Positions 8,394 to 16,535 of a stretch of DNA of 64,000 nucleotides are shown here, piece after piece; the stretch's first letter is position 1, and each line of letters begins with the position of its first letter. The stretch comes from Streptomyces dysideae (GTDB taxonomy: Bacteria; Actinomycetota; Actinomycetes; Streptomycetales; Streptomycetaceae): positions 540,140-604,139 of the forward strand of contig NZ_KQ949076.1 of assembly GCF_001514305.1 (NCBI RefSeq), given 5' to 3'. Both the position numbers and the translations under genes were made by a program. Under the pieces are notes generated by a model, which saw only the letters and a program-made list of their open reading frames with translations, did not search any database and was not told the DNA's origin.

Positions 8394-10265
8394 ATGCCGA
8401 CCTGCCCGAACGGACACCAGTCGGGTTCCGACGACTGGTGCGAGGTCTGCGGTCACCGCATGGCCGGTTCCGCACCCCCGCCCCCTCCGCCGCCCCCCGG
8501 CGGCGGTTACGGCTTCCCGCCCCCGCAGGGCGGCCGTCCGAACGCCGAGCCGGAGCTCTGCCCGCAGTGCCGTACGCCGCGTGAGGGCGGTGCTCCGTTC
8601 TGCGAGGAGTGCCGGTGGAACTTCCTGACCAACACGGCGACCTCGTACACCCCCGCCGCCCCGCGCCAGTCGGCGCCCGGCCCGAACCCGAACCCGGCCT
8701 CACGCTTCCAGCAGCCGCCGGGACCGGGGCCAGGTCCGGGTCCGTCGTACGGCGGCGGTGACTCGTACGACTACCAGAGCTCGCGTCCGTCCCAGGTGAA
8801 CCGACCCGCCGAGCCCCTCGCCCCCTTCGGCACGGAACCGCCGGGACCGGGCGGCCCCAACGGTCCGGGTCCCGGCGGTCCGCCGCCCTTCGGCGCGGGC
8901 CCTGCGGGGCCGGGCGGCCCGGGTGGACCTTCCGGTCCTGGCGGCCCGCCTCCCTTCGGCTCGGACCCCTCGCGACCCGCTGGACCCGGTGGCCCCGGTG
9001 GCCCCGGTGGCCCCGGCGGTCCTGCAGGCCCCGGTGGTCCCGGCTTTGGCACCGACCCCTCGCGGCCCGGCGGCCCCAACAGCCCCTCTGGTCCCGGCGG
9101 CCCGCCGCCCTTCGGCGCCGACCCGTCGCGGCCCGGCGGCCCCAACAGCCCCTCTGGTCCGGGCGGTCCGCCGCCCTTCGGCGCGGATCCGTCGCGGCCG
9201 GGCGGCCCCGGCGGCCCTTCCGGCCCTGGCGGCCCGCCGCCCTTCGGCGCCGACCCTTCGCGGCCCGGCGGCCCCGGAGGTCCTGCAGGCCCCGGTGGTC
9301 CCGGCTTTGGCACCGACCCCTCGCGGCCCGGCGGCCCCAACAGCCCTTCCGGTCCCGGCGGTCCGCCGCCCTTCGGCGCCGACCCGTCGCGGCCCGGCGG
9401 CCCCTCCGGCCCTGGCGGCCCGCCGCCCTTCGGCGCCGACCCTTCGCGGCCCGGCGGCCCCGGCGGCCCCGGTCAGGGCGGCGGCTACGGCTATCCGCAG
9501 CCCGGCTCGAACCAGGCCCCGCCCGGCCCGCCTCCCTTCGGTGCCGACCCGTCGCGGCCGGTTCCGCCGCCGCCCGGGCCCACGCCGCCCGCCGGCCCCG
9601 GTGCCACGGGTGGTGCTCCGCAGGCGTTCCATCAGCCCGGCCCGCCTGCCCCGCCCGGGTTCCCCCAGGAGACGAACCGTCCGCCGCAGCAGGGCGGCCC
9701 GCCCTTCGGCGGCGGTGACGACGACTGGGTGATCTCCCCGCCGTCGACCGGACCGGGCGGTCCCGGTGGTCCCGGCGGTCCCGGTCAGGGCGGTGGCTAC
9801 GGCTATCCGCAGCCCGGCTCCACCCAGGCCCCGCCCGGCCCTGCCTTCCCGCAGCAGCCGGCGACCTGGACGGCGACCATCGGCCCGGACCGCGACTACT
9901 TCATGGCGATGATGCACCGCTCCGGCCCCGAGGCCACGGGCCTCAACCTGCCCGCGTACTCGCCCGAGCAGCAGCGCACCCTCGGCGGCAACCAGGTCAC
10001 CATCGGCCGCCGCCGCCACTCCACCGGCGACACCCCCGACATCGACCTGTCGGTGCCGCCGGAGGACCCGGGCGTCTCGCACCAGCACGCGGTGCTGGTC
10101 CAGCAGCCGGACGGCAGCTGGGCGGTCGTCGACCAGAACTCGACGAACGGGACCACGGTGAACGGCGGCGAGGAACCGATCCAGCCCTTCGTGCCGGTGC
10201 CGTTGCAGGACGGGGACCGGGTGCACGTCGGGGCGTGGACGACGATCACGATCCGGCGGGGCTAG
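8394..10265 (+). CDS. FHA-domain protein with zinc ribbon and collagen-like linker
   Basis: The 623-aa product starts with a zinc ribbon ([19 protein letters not shown]) and a second cysteine group ([18 protein letters not shown]). Then comes a very long Gly/Pro linker built of repeats such as [18 protein letters not shown], and finally a C-terminal forkhead-associated domain (about residues 520-620). FHA hallmarks are visible: [17 protein letters not shown] and [14 protein letters not shown] domains bind phosphothreonine, so this is a natural effector of the upstream kinase, comparable in role to GarA but differently built. The ATG at 8394 follows an AGGAGAGGGGG site; an upstream in-frame start at 8337 adds a basic, non-conserved leader. 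A strong terminator lies about 220 bp downstream. Confidence 0.9.
   Translation: MPTCPNGHQSGSDDWCEVCGHRMAGSAPPPPPPPPGGGYGFPPPQGGRPNAEPELCPQCRTPREGGAPFCEECRWNFLTNTATSYTPAAPRQSAPGPNPNPASRFQQPPGPGPGPGPSYGGGDSYDYQSSRPSQVNRPAEPLAPFGTEPPGPGGPNGPGPGGPPPFGAGPAGPGGPGGPSGPGGPPPFGSDPSRPAGPGGPGGPGGPGGPAGPGGPGFGTDPSRPGGPNSPSGPGGPPPFGADPSRPGGPNSPSGPGGPPPFGADPSRPGGPGGPSGPGGPPPFGADPSRPGGPGGPAGPGGPGFGTDPSRPGGPNSPSGPGGPPPFGADPSRPGGPSGPGGPPPFGADPSRPGGPGGPGQGGGYGYPQPGSNQAPPGPPPFGADPSRPVPPPPGPTPPAGPGATGGAPQAFHQPGPPAPPGFPQETNRPPQQGGPPFGGGDDDWVISPPSTGPGGPGGPGGPGQGGGYGYPQPGSTQAPPGPAFPQQPATWTATIGPDRDYFMAMMHRSGPEATGLNLPAYSPEQQRTLGGNQVTIGRRRHSTGDTPDIDLSVPPEDPGVSHQHAVLVQQPDGSWAVVDQNSTNGTTVNGGEEPIQPFVPVPLQDGDRVHVGAWTTITIRRG
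8875..9560 (+). repeat. Tandem Gly/Pro-coding repeats inside the FHA gene
   Basis: About ten imperfect in-frame repeats of 45-60 bp encode variants of [19 protein letters not shown]. Several adjacent copies are nearly identical at DNA level (for example around 9061-9120 and 9121-9180), so copy number should vary between strains. Confidence 0.85.
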
Positions 10266-10380
10266 TGCCCCGGCAGGCACCGTTCGCCCGTCAAGGAGCG
10301 GCGTCCGGTGCGTGCTCTCGGCGTGCCGGGTACAAGCCCTCGTACTGGACGTACCTGGGTTTGTGCCCGGTGCGGCGAGT

Positions 10381-10420
10381 GGGGGCACCTCCCACGCCCT
10401 TAAGGCAGTGGGGGAGCGTG
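10381..10420. repeat. Intergenic hairpin, possible REP-like Streptomyces element
   Basis: A GC-rich imperfect inverted repeat (ctcccac ... gtgggggag around ttaa) sits in the 250-bp gap between the FHA gene and the methyltransferase. It resembles the short hairpins common in Streptomyces intergenic DNA. No gene is seen in the rest of this gap. Confidence 0.4.
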
Positions 10421-10484
10421 CCGGGCGTCGCGACGGGGCGAATGTTGCCTGTTGGGGCATTAGATTCCCGCAGCTGATCGAACA

Positions 10485-10512
10485 GGGAGGGGCCGGGTAT
10501 CCGGCCCCTCCC
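10485..10512. terminator. Bidirectional terminator
   Basis: A perfect 12-bp stem (gggaggggccgg / ccggcccctccc) with a 4-nt loop lies between the convergent FHA and methyltransferase genes and should stop transcription from both sides. Confidence 0.85.
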
Positions 10513-10519
10513 TGGCGTT

Positions 10520-11506
10520 TCAGCCGGGCAGCGCCCACACGTACGGCCCCTCCGGATCGTCCAGCCACGCCCACTCCCGCTCGCCGCTCACCGTGACCCC
10601 GTATCGCTCCCGCTCCGGATGCCCCTCGCGCTCCCACATGCCGTACACCTCCTGCGGATCGAGGCTGCCGAGGGAGAGGGCCAGCAGAAACCGGAACAGC
10701 TCGTGCTCCCGGGCCCGGCGCGGCACCCCGCCGAGCGGCGCCGGTTCCGGCTCGAGCCCGGTGCCGCCCCGCAACGGCACGAAGTAGGCGGGCGTGTGCA
10801 GGAAGCGCCCCTCGGCCTGTCCGGCGTTGCGTACGGTCAGGGCGACCAGGCCGGTGCCGAGCGGGGTCAGGATCCGGGCGCCGGGGCGGCACTGGGCGAG
10901 CCAGGCGTGCGGGACGGACGGCAGGGCGCAGGTCGCGATGATGCGGTCGAAGGGGGCGCGTTCGGGGACCCCGCGCGCGCCGTCGCCGGTGACGACGACC
11001 GGGTGGTATCCGGCGGCGGCCAGATGCTGCCGGGCCGCCTCGGTGATCTCCGGCTCCAGATCGACGGTGGTGACGAGGTCGTCGTCGCCGAGCCGGTGGG
11101 CGAGCAGCGCGGCGTTGTAGCCCGTGCCCGCCCCGATCTCCAGGACTCTGTTGCCGTCCTCCACCCCGAGCGCAACCAGCATCATCGCCATGAGCGAGGG
11201 CTGGCTGCTGGAGGAGAGGAGCTCGCCGTCACGCAGCCGGGTGGCCAGCGGCATGTCCGCGTACGCGCCGGCCATCCAGCGCTCACGGGCCCGCGGATCG
11301 GGGCTCTCGCCCCAGCGCCGCTCGTAACCGCCCACGACGCCGACGTAGTAGTACGGCACGAAGAGATGGCGCGGCACCGCCGCGAACACCTCCCGCCACA
11401 CGGGATCGGCGGCCCACGCCCCGCTCGCGTCGATCTCCCGCACCAGCGCCGCCCGCACCGTGGCGGCGAGGTCGTCCAGGTCCTTGTCGAGAGCATGCGA
11501 GCTCAT
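10520..11506 (-). CDS. PCMT-like protein methyltransferase
   Basis: The 328-aa product resembles the protein-L-isoaspartate O-methyltransferase superfamily. It has an N-terminal region containing FAAVPRHLFVPYYY and the SSSSQPSLMAMML segment before the SAM site. The SAM-binding motif I is clear (VLEIGAGTGYNAALLA, about residues 143-158), followed by VTVDLEPEI. It is about 100 residues longer than a minimal PCMT; the extra C-terminal region is shared by actinobacterial homologues. Actinobacterial members act as isoaspartate repair enzymes or as peptide methyltransferases in RiPP clusters. No precursor peptide is seen nearby, so a repair-like role is more likely. It stands alone, convergent with the FHA gene. 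Confidence 0.75.
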   Translation of the reverse strand: MSSHALDKDLDDLAATVRAALVREIDASGAWAADPVWREVFAAVPRHLFVPYYYVGVVGGYERRWGESPDPRARERWMAGAYADMPLATRLRDGELLSSSSQPSLMAMMLVALGVEDGNRVLEIGAGTGYNAALLAHRLGDDDLVTTVDLEPEITEAARQHLAAAGYHPVVVTGDGARGVPERAPFDRIIATCALPSVPHAWLAQCRPGARILTPLGTGLVALTVRNAGQAEGRFLHTPAYFVPLRGGTGLEPEPAPLGGVPRRAREHELFRFLLALSLGSLDPQEVYGMWEREGHPERERYGVTVSGEREWAWLDDPEGPYVWALPG

Positions 11507-11653
11507 GACTCCACTGTGCTGCGCGAGACGCCGCGAGGCGAGCGCCCGGACCGACGGATCCGGAATCAGCTCTTCAGAAGGGAGGCCTCGGAAGGAAGGG
11601 GTCTCAGAAGGGAGGTCCTAGGCCTTGAGTCCTCGGCCACCCGGTCTGAGACC

Positions 11654-12067
11654 ATGGGTGACGTGAATGAGATTCGGCGCGGCACGCTTCAGGAGCAGAC
11701 CTTCTACGAGCAGGTCGGCGGGGAGGAGACCTTCCGCCGCCTTGTCCACCGCTTCTACGAGGGTGTCGCCGAGGACCCGATCCTGCGGCCCATGTACCCC
11801 GAGGAGGACCTGGGCCCGGCCGAGGAGCGCCTGGTGCTGTTCCTCATCCAGTACTGGGGCGGCCCGACGACGTACAGCGAGAACCGCGGCCATCCCCGGC
11901 TGCGCATGCGCCACGCCCCCTTCACCGTCGACCAGGCGGCGCACGACGCCTGGCTGAAGCACATGCGGGTCGCCGTCGAGGAGCTCGGCCTGTCCGAGGA
12001 GCACGAGTACACGCTGTGGAAGTACCTGACGTACGCGGCGGCGTCGATGGTGAACACGCCGGGCTGA
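11654..12067 (+). CDS. glbO: Truncated haemoglobin, group II
   Basis: The 137-aa product is a group II truncated globin (trHbO). The sequence YPEEDLGPAEERLVLFLIQY, then WGGPTTYSENRGHPRLRMRH, closely matches mycobacterial GlbO, including the distal Tyr region, the conserved Trp and the proximal-His motif. Such proteins bind O2 and NO and are linked to redox or NO protection. The ATG at 11654 (MGDVNEIRRG) is chosen; a GTG at 11663 is possible. The upstream in-frame open stretch is antisense to the methyltransferase and is not coding. The gene appears monocistronic; the regulator downstream is separated by 228 nt. Confidence 0.92.
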   Translation: MGDVNEIRRGTLQEQTFYEQVGGEETFRRLVHRFYEGVAEDPILRPMYPEEDLGPAEERLVLFLIQYWGGPTTYSENRGHPRLRMRHAPFTVDQAAHDAWLKHMRVAVEELGLSEEHEYTLWKYLTYAAASMVNTPG

Positions 12068-12179
12068 CACCGGACCCACGGCCGCGGCCGGACATTGATC
12101 ACTTCCCGTAACCAAACAGAAATGCGATACGGGTATTGACGCGCCCCCACCCCGATGCCATGGTTACGAACACCGAGAC

Positions 12180-12207
12180 ATCAGATGTCTGACGTCAGAT
12201 ATCTGAT
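12180..12207. promoter_or_regulatory. 28-bp palindromic operator upstream of gntR
   Basis: A near-perfect 28-bp palindrome is centred between 12193 and 12194. Its core tctgacgtcaga is perfectly symmetric, and the flanks atcagatg / atatctgat differ by one symmetric pair. It lies 88 bp before the FadR-type regulator start, just downstream of a TTGAC-like element near 12135. Such GntR-family sites usually mediate autoregulation and control of the adjacent operon. Binding is inferred. Confidence 0.7.
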
Positions 12208-12295
12208 CCACCGGTCGAGGCCACCGCACCACCCCGTACGGTGACTCCGACGGTCCCCCGTACCCGCACCGCCCGCACTTCCCGGAGGCCCGAAG

Positions 12296-12997
12296 ATGTC
12301 GCTCTCCGAAGACCTCGCCGAACGTCTGCTCAGCGAGATCATCGACGGCACCTACCCGCCGGACGCCGCGCTCCCCCCGGAGGCCGAGCTCGCCGAGCAG
12401 GCCTCCGTCAGCCGGCTGACGGTCCGCGAGGCGGTCAAGCAGCTCCGCGCGCAGAACGTCGTACGTGTGGTCCGCGGCCGTGGCACCTACGTCAACGCCC
12501 CGGACCGCTGGACGGCACTGGAGCCGGTGATCCGCGCGGCGTCCCGTTCCTCCCACACCTCGCTCTCCGAGCGCCTCATCGAGGCCCGGCGGCTGATCGA
12601 GAACGGCGCGACGGAGCTGGCGGCACTCCGCCGCGGCGAGACCGACCTCGCGGAACTGCGCGAACACCTCGCCACGATGCGGGAGGCCGCCGACGAGGCC
12701 GACACGGAGAAGTTCGTGCAGGCCGACATCGACTTCCACGCGACGGTGATGCGGGCGACGGGCAACCTCTTCGTCCCCCTCCTCTTCGAACCCTTCGGCC
12801 CCCTCCTCGCCGAGGGCCGCCGCGAAACGTCCGCGGTCCCCCAGATCCGCGCCAACGCCATCGCCCACCACGAGACGGTCCTGGCAGCCCTGGAATCCGG
12901 CAACCCGGACAAGGCCCGCGAGGCGATGAACGCACACATGAACCAGACGGCGAACGACTACAGAACACACGTACTGAAGTCGCCCGAGTCCACTTAG
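12296..12997 (+). CDS. FadR-subfamily GntR transcriptional regulator
   Basis: The 233-aa product has an N-terminal winged helix-turn-helix (LPPEAELAEQASVSRLTVRE, then VRGRGTYVN) and a C-terminal all-helical FCD ligand domain (about 90-225). FCD metal-ligand histidines are visible, as in DIDFHATVMRATGN and IAHHETVLAAL. FCD regulators typically sense carboxylic or sugar acids and repress the neighbouring catabolic operon. Here that is the sugar-acid kinase, aldolase, dehydrogenase and permease genes, which begin 300 nt downstream on the same strand. The 28-bp palindrome upstream is its likely operator. Confidence 0.9.
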   Translation: MSLSEDLAERLLSEIIDGTYPPDAALPPEAELAEQASVSRLTVREAVKQLRAQNVVRVVRGRGTYVNAPDRWTALEPVIRAASRSSHTSLSERLIEARRLIENGATELAALRRGETDLAELREHLATMREAADEADTEKFVQADIDFHATVMRATGNLFVPLLFEPFGPLLAEGRRETSAVPQIRANAIAHHETVLAALESGNPDKAREAMNAHMNQTANDYRTHVLKSPEST

Positions 12998-13016
12998 CTG
13001 GGGGAGCCCCACCCGT

Positions 13017-13211
13017 GTAGCTGCGGGCAGTCGCACCGGCGTAGCTGCAGGCAGTCCCACCCGCTTGGCTGCGGCGGCCAGCCCTGCCGCTGGGGCGGCG
13101 CCCACCCAAGCAGGCGGCACCCCGCTCCGCCGTAGTCCGTGGGCAGCCGTACCCGCGTAGCTTCAGGCAGTCGTGCCGCTGGGCCGACGCCCGTCCCAAA
13201 GAAGCGGCACC
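13017..13211 (+). repeat. Degenerate tandem repeats between gntR and the kinase
   Basis: The 300-bp gap holds imperfect repeats of about 24 bp beginning gtagctgcRggcagtc, at 13017-13040 and 13041-13064, with weaker copies at 13132-13156 and 13157-13180. A longer related block appears twice (13065-13121 and 13157-13211), each ending gcggcacc. No coding sequence is supported here. Stem-forming potential suggests a Streptomyces intergenic repeat family. Confidence 0.6.
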
Positions 13212-13297
13212 CCGCCAGCGCGGGCGAGTGTCCCCACCCCCAACAGCATCCCCCATCCCGCGAACCCCTTTCACGCACCCCATTTTCAGGAACCGCC

Positions 13298-14737
13298 ATG
13301 CCCCTACCCCGCCACGCCCTCGCAGAGCCCGAACTCCTCGCCGGCCTCCCTCCCGTACGAGAGGTCACCCCCACCGAGGTGGCAGCCCACCTCACCAGGG
13401 CCCCCCGCCTCGCCGTCCTCGACGACGACCCCACCGGCACCCAGACCGTCAAGGACGTCCCGGTCCTCACCACCTGGACGGTCGAAGACCTCCGCTGGGC
13501 CCTGCGCCAGAACAGCCCCGCCTTCTTCGTCCTCACCAACACCCGCAGCCTCAGCCCCCAGGACGCGGCAGCCCGCAACCGCGAAATCACCCACGCCCTC
13601 CACGAGGCCGCCGCGGCGGAGAACATCCCGTACGTCATCGCCTCCCGCGGCGACTCCACCCTCCGCGGCCACTTCCCCCTCGAAACCGACGTCCTCTCCG
13701 AGGAGTTGACGAAGGCCGGCGCCGCCCCCGACGGTGTGGTCCTGGTCCCCGCCTACATCGAGGCCGGCCGCCTGACCATCGACTCGACGCACTGGATGCG
13801 CACCCCCGAGGGGCTCCTCCCGGTCGGCGAGAGCGAGTTCGCGAAGGACGCCACCTTCGGCTACACCTCCTCCACCCTGCCCGACTGGGTCGAGGAGAAG
13901 ACGAAGGGCCGCATCCCCGCCGACAAGGTCCACCGCATCACCCTCACCGACCTGCGCACCGGCGGCCCCGCCCACGTAGCCACGCAGCTCACCGCACTCC
14001 GCGACGGCGCCACCGCGGTCGTGGACGCGGTCTGCGACGACGACCTGCGCGTCCTGGCCCTCGCCGTGGCCGAGGCGGAAGCGGCCGACACCCGTCTCCT
14101 CTACCGGGTGGGCCCGTCCTTCGTCCGTGCCCGCGCGGGCCAGCCCGCCCACCCCCCGCTCACGGCCGCCGAACTCACCCCGCTGCGCGCCCCGTCCCCC
14201 CACGGCCTGATCGTCGTCGGCTCCCACGTCTCCCTCACCACCCGCCAGCTGACCCATCTCCGCACCACCACCCCCGACCTCGCCGAGTACGAGCTCGACG
14301 TGGCCCGACTCCTCGACCCCGCCACCCGGGACTCCCACATCGAGGAGATCGCCGCCACGGCCGCCGCCGCCCTCCAGCACGCGGACACGGTCATCCGCAC
14401 CACCCGCACCGTGGTCACCGCGGCCGACCCCGACGAGAGCCTGGCCATCTCCCGCAGCGTCTCCGCCGCCCTCGTCGAGGCGGTCCGCCTGATCACGGCC
14501 GCCCAGCGCCCGGCGTTCGTCATCGCCAAGGGCGGCATCACCTCCAGCGACACCGCCACCCACGGCCTGGAGATCCGCCGCGCCTGGGCCCGCGGCACCC
14601 TGCTCCCCGGCATCGTCTCGCTCTGGCAGCCGGTCGACGGCCCGGCCGCCGGCATCCCCTACATCGTGTTCGCCGGAAACGTCGGCGGCGACACCGCCCT
14701 CGCCGACGCCCTCGCCCTGCTGAGGAGCGCCGCCTGA
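13298..14737 (+). CDS. Four-carbon acid sugar kinase family protein (DUF1537)
   Basis: The 479-aa product belongs to the DUF1537/OtnK-DtnK family of ATP-dependent kinases acting on oxo-tetronates, tetronates and related sugar acids. The N-terminal substrate domain has LAVLDDDPTGTQTVKDVPVL and a conserved ASRGDSTLRGHFPLE segment. The C-terminal nucleotide domain has KGGITSSDTATHGL and FAGNVGGDTALADAL. The ATG at 13298 follows AGGAA; the open frame upstream runs through intergenic repeats and is not coding. It overlaps the next gene by one base (TGATG). The context with a LtnD-like dehydrogenase and an aldolase suggests phosphorylation of an oxidised sugar acid before cleavage. The exact substrate cannot be read from sequence. 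Confidence 0.88.
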   Translation: MPLPRHALAEPELLAGLPPVREVTPTEVAAHLTRAPRLAVLDDDPTGTQTVKDVPVLTTWTVEDLRWALRQNSPAFFVLTNTRSLSPQDAAARNREITHALHEAAAAENIPYVIASRGDSTLRGHFPLETDVLSEELTKAGAAPDGVVLVPAYIEAGRLTIDSTHWMRTPEGLLPVGESEFAKDATFGYTSSTLPDWVEEKTKGRIPADKVHRITLTDLRTGGPAHVATQLTALRDGATAVVDAVCDDDLRVLALAVAEAEAADTRLLYRVGPSFVRARAGQPAHPPLTAAELTPLRAPSPHGLIVVGSHVSLTTRQLTHLRTTTPDLAEYELDVARLLDPATRDSHIEEIAATAAAALQHADTVIRTTRTVVTAADPDESLAISRSVSAALVEAVRLITAAQRPAFVIAKGGITSSDTATHGLEIRRAWARGTLLPGIVSLWQPVDGPAAGIPYIVFAGNVGGDTALADALALLRSAA

Positions 14738-15591
14738 TGCTGCTCACCGGACCCGAGGGCCTCAAGGCCCTGACGACCGCCCACGAGACCGGCCGTGCCC
14801 TCCCCGGCTTCGTCGCCTACAACCTGGAGACGGTCCAGGGCATCGTCGCAGCCGCGGAGGCCCACCCCGACGACCACCCGGTGATCATCCAGGCGGGCTC
14901 GAGCCCGTTCAAGCACGCGGGCCGCGCCCCCCTGATGCGCCTGGCCCTGGACGCTGCGAAGGCCTCCCCCGCCCAGCTCGGCGTCCACCTGGACCACAGC
15001 CGCGACCTGGACGAGCTCACCGCCTGCCTGGAGGCGGGCTACACCTCGGTCATGATCGACGGCTCCCACCTCCCCTTCGCCGAGAACATCGCCCTGACCC
15101 GCGAGGCCGTACGCCGGGCCCGCGACCACGGCGCCTGGGTGGAGGCCGAGTTGGGCGCGCTGCCCGGCGACGAGGACGTCTCGACCGACGCCACCGCCTC
15201 CCCGACCGCCATGACGGACCCGGCCCAGGCGGCCGAGTTCGTGGCCGAGACGGGCGTCGACGCCCTGGCGGTCGCGGTGGGCAACGTCCACGGCTTCACG
15301 GCCGACCCCGTACGCCTGGACCTGACCCGCCTCGCGGCCATCCACGCCGCGGTCCCCGTCCCCCTGGTTCTCCACGGCGCCAGCGGACTCCCCCGGGACC
15401 AGCTCCTCGGCGCCCTCACTCACGGCGTCGCCAAGATCAACGTCAACGCCGAACTCCGCCGCGCCTACCTCCGGGCGGTGAGCGCCGAACTCCCCACGGC
15501 ACTCCCCGGCTCCGACGTGGTGAGCCTGTGGACCGCGGGCCGCAACGCCGTCACAGAGGCGGCGTCCCGCATCATCACGCAGCTCTCCTAG
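14737..15591 (+). CDS. Class II (fructose-bisphosphate-type) aldolase
   Basis: The 284-aa product is a zinc-dependent class II aldolase of the FBA/KbaY/GatY family. Visible features are the zinc-ligand HLDHSRD motif, the VMIDGSHLPFAENI motif, the EAELGALPGDED region, the NVHGF histidine and LHGASGLP, with KINVNAEL near the end. It shares one base with the upstream kinase and lies 41 nt before the dehydrogenase, so it belongs to the same operon. In well-known threonate pathways the last step uses the OtnC-type decarboxylase. Here an FBA-type enzyme fills the slot and probably cleaves a phosphorylated keto-acid or ketose into a triose-phosphate-like product. Specificity is inferred from context only. 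Confidence 0.85.
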   Translation: MLLTGPEGLKALTTAHETGRALPGFVAYNLETVQGIVAAAEAHPDDHPVIIQAGSSPFKHAGRAPLMRLALDAAKASPAQLGVHLDHSRDLDELTACLEAGYTSVMIDGSHLPFAENIALTREAVRRARDHGAWVEAELGALPGDEDVSTDATASPTAMTDPAQAAEFVAETGVDALAVAVGNVHGFTADPVRLDLTRLAAIHAAVPVPLVLHGASGLPRDQLLGALTHGVAKINVNAELRRAYLRAVSAELPTALPGSDVVSLWTAGRNAVTEAASRIITQLS

Positions 15592-15632
15592 CCCCCACTC
15601 AACGCCCTCCCGCTCCCCGGAAAGGCCCCTCG

Positions 15633-16535
15633 ATGAACCCCCGTCCCCACACCGCGGTGATCGGCCTGGGCGCCATGGGTCTACCCATGGCCACCCGCCT
15701 GGCCGCTCACCTACCGGTCACCGCCTACGACATATCCGAACCCCGCCTCGCCCAGCTCGCGGCAGCGGGCGGCACCCCTGCGGCCACGCCCGCCGAGGCC
15801 GCCCGCGAAGCCGACGTCGTCCTCCTCGCCGTACGCGACCAGGCACAGGTCGACGCGGCCCTCTTCGGCGAGAACGGCGCCGCGCTCACCCTCCGCCCCG
15901 GCACCACCGTCATCCTCACCAGCACGGTCGGCCCCGACGCCGCCCGCGCCACGGCCGCCCGCCTCGCGGAGCGCGGTGCCCTCACCGTCGACGCCCCCGT
16001 CAGCGGCGGTCCCGTCCGCGCCGGCAACGGCGACCTGCTGATCGTCGTGGGCGCCGAGGACAAGGCGCTCGACCTGTCCCGCCCGGTCCTGGACCTGCTG
16101 GCCTCCACCCTCACGGTCGTCGGCCCCCGCCCCGGTGACGGCCAGGCCCTCAAGGCGATCAACCAGCTCCTCGCCGGCGTCCACATCGCCGCCGCGGCCG
16201 AGGCGATCGCGCTGGCCCGAGGCCTCGGCCTCGACCCGGCCACCGTCGTCGAGAGCCTGCGCCACGGCGCCGCCGGGTCCTTCATGTTCGCCGACCGCGG
16301 TCCCCGCATGGTCGAGGCCTACGCCTCCGACCAGGACCCCGAGGTGAAGTCCCGCCTTGACATCTTCGTCAAGGACATGGGCATTGTGACCGGAATTGCG
16401 AAGTCCGCTCATGTTCCGGTCCCCCTGGCGGCCGCCGCCGAGCAGCTCTACCTGCTCGGCGAGCGCTCGGGTCTGGCCGCCCACGACGACTCCAGCATCG
16501 TCACCGTGCTCTCGCCGAAGGAGGCCGACAGATGA
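15633..16535 (+). CDS. NAD(P)-dependent oxidoreductase, 3-hydroxyisobutyrate dehydrogenase family
   Basis: The 300-aa product has an N-terminal Rossmann fold with the dinucleotide loop VIGLGAMGLPMATRLA. The family signature DAPVSGGPVRAGNGDLLIVV follows, with the catalytic-lysine helix KAINQLLAGVHIAAAAEA. LtnD-type L-threonate dehydrogenases are in this family, and operon context with a DUF1537 kinase favours oxidation of a C4 sugar acid over valine degradation. The ATG at 15633 follows a GGAAAGG site. It ends in a 4-nt overlap with the permease gene. Confidence 0.87.
   Translation: MNPRPHTAVIGLGAMGLPMATRLAAHLPVTAYDISEPRLAQLAAAGGTPAATPAEAAREADVVLLAVRDQAQVDAALFGENGAALTLRPGTTVILTSTVGPDAARATAARLAERGALTVDAPVSGGPVRAGNGDLLIVVGAEDKALDLSRPVLDLLASTLTVVGPRPGDGQALKAINQLLAGVHIAAAAEAIALARGLGLDPATVVESLRHGAAGSFMFADRGPRMVEAYASDQDPEVKSRLDIFVKDMGIVTGIAKSAHVPVPLAAAAEQLYLLGERSGLAAHDDSSIVTVLSPKEADR

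Noticed and set aside
8700..10892. 730-aa minus-strand open frame
   Set aside because: It is the antisense of the Gly/Pro repeats of the FHA gene and of the methyltransferase boundary; composition is repetitive and no domain is seen.
10619..11653. Upstream extension of the globin frame
   Set aside because: Antisense to the methyltransferase; the globin homologue starts at 11654.
13228..14736. N-terminal extension of the aldolase frame
   Set aside because: The upstream part is Arg/Pro-rich out-of-frame sequence of the kinase gene; the real start is the ATG at 14737.
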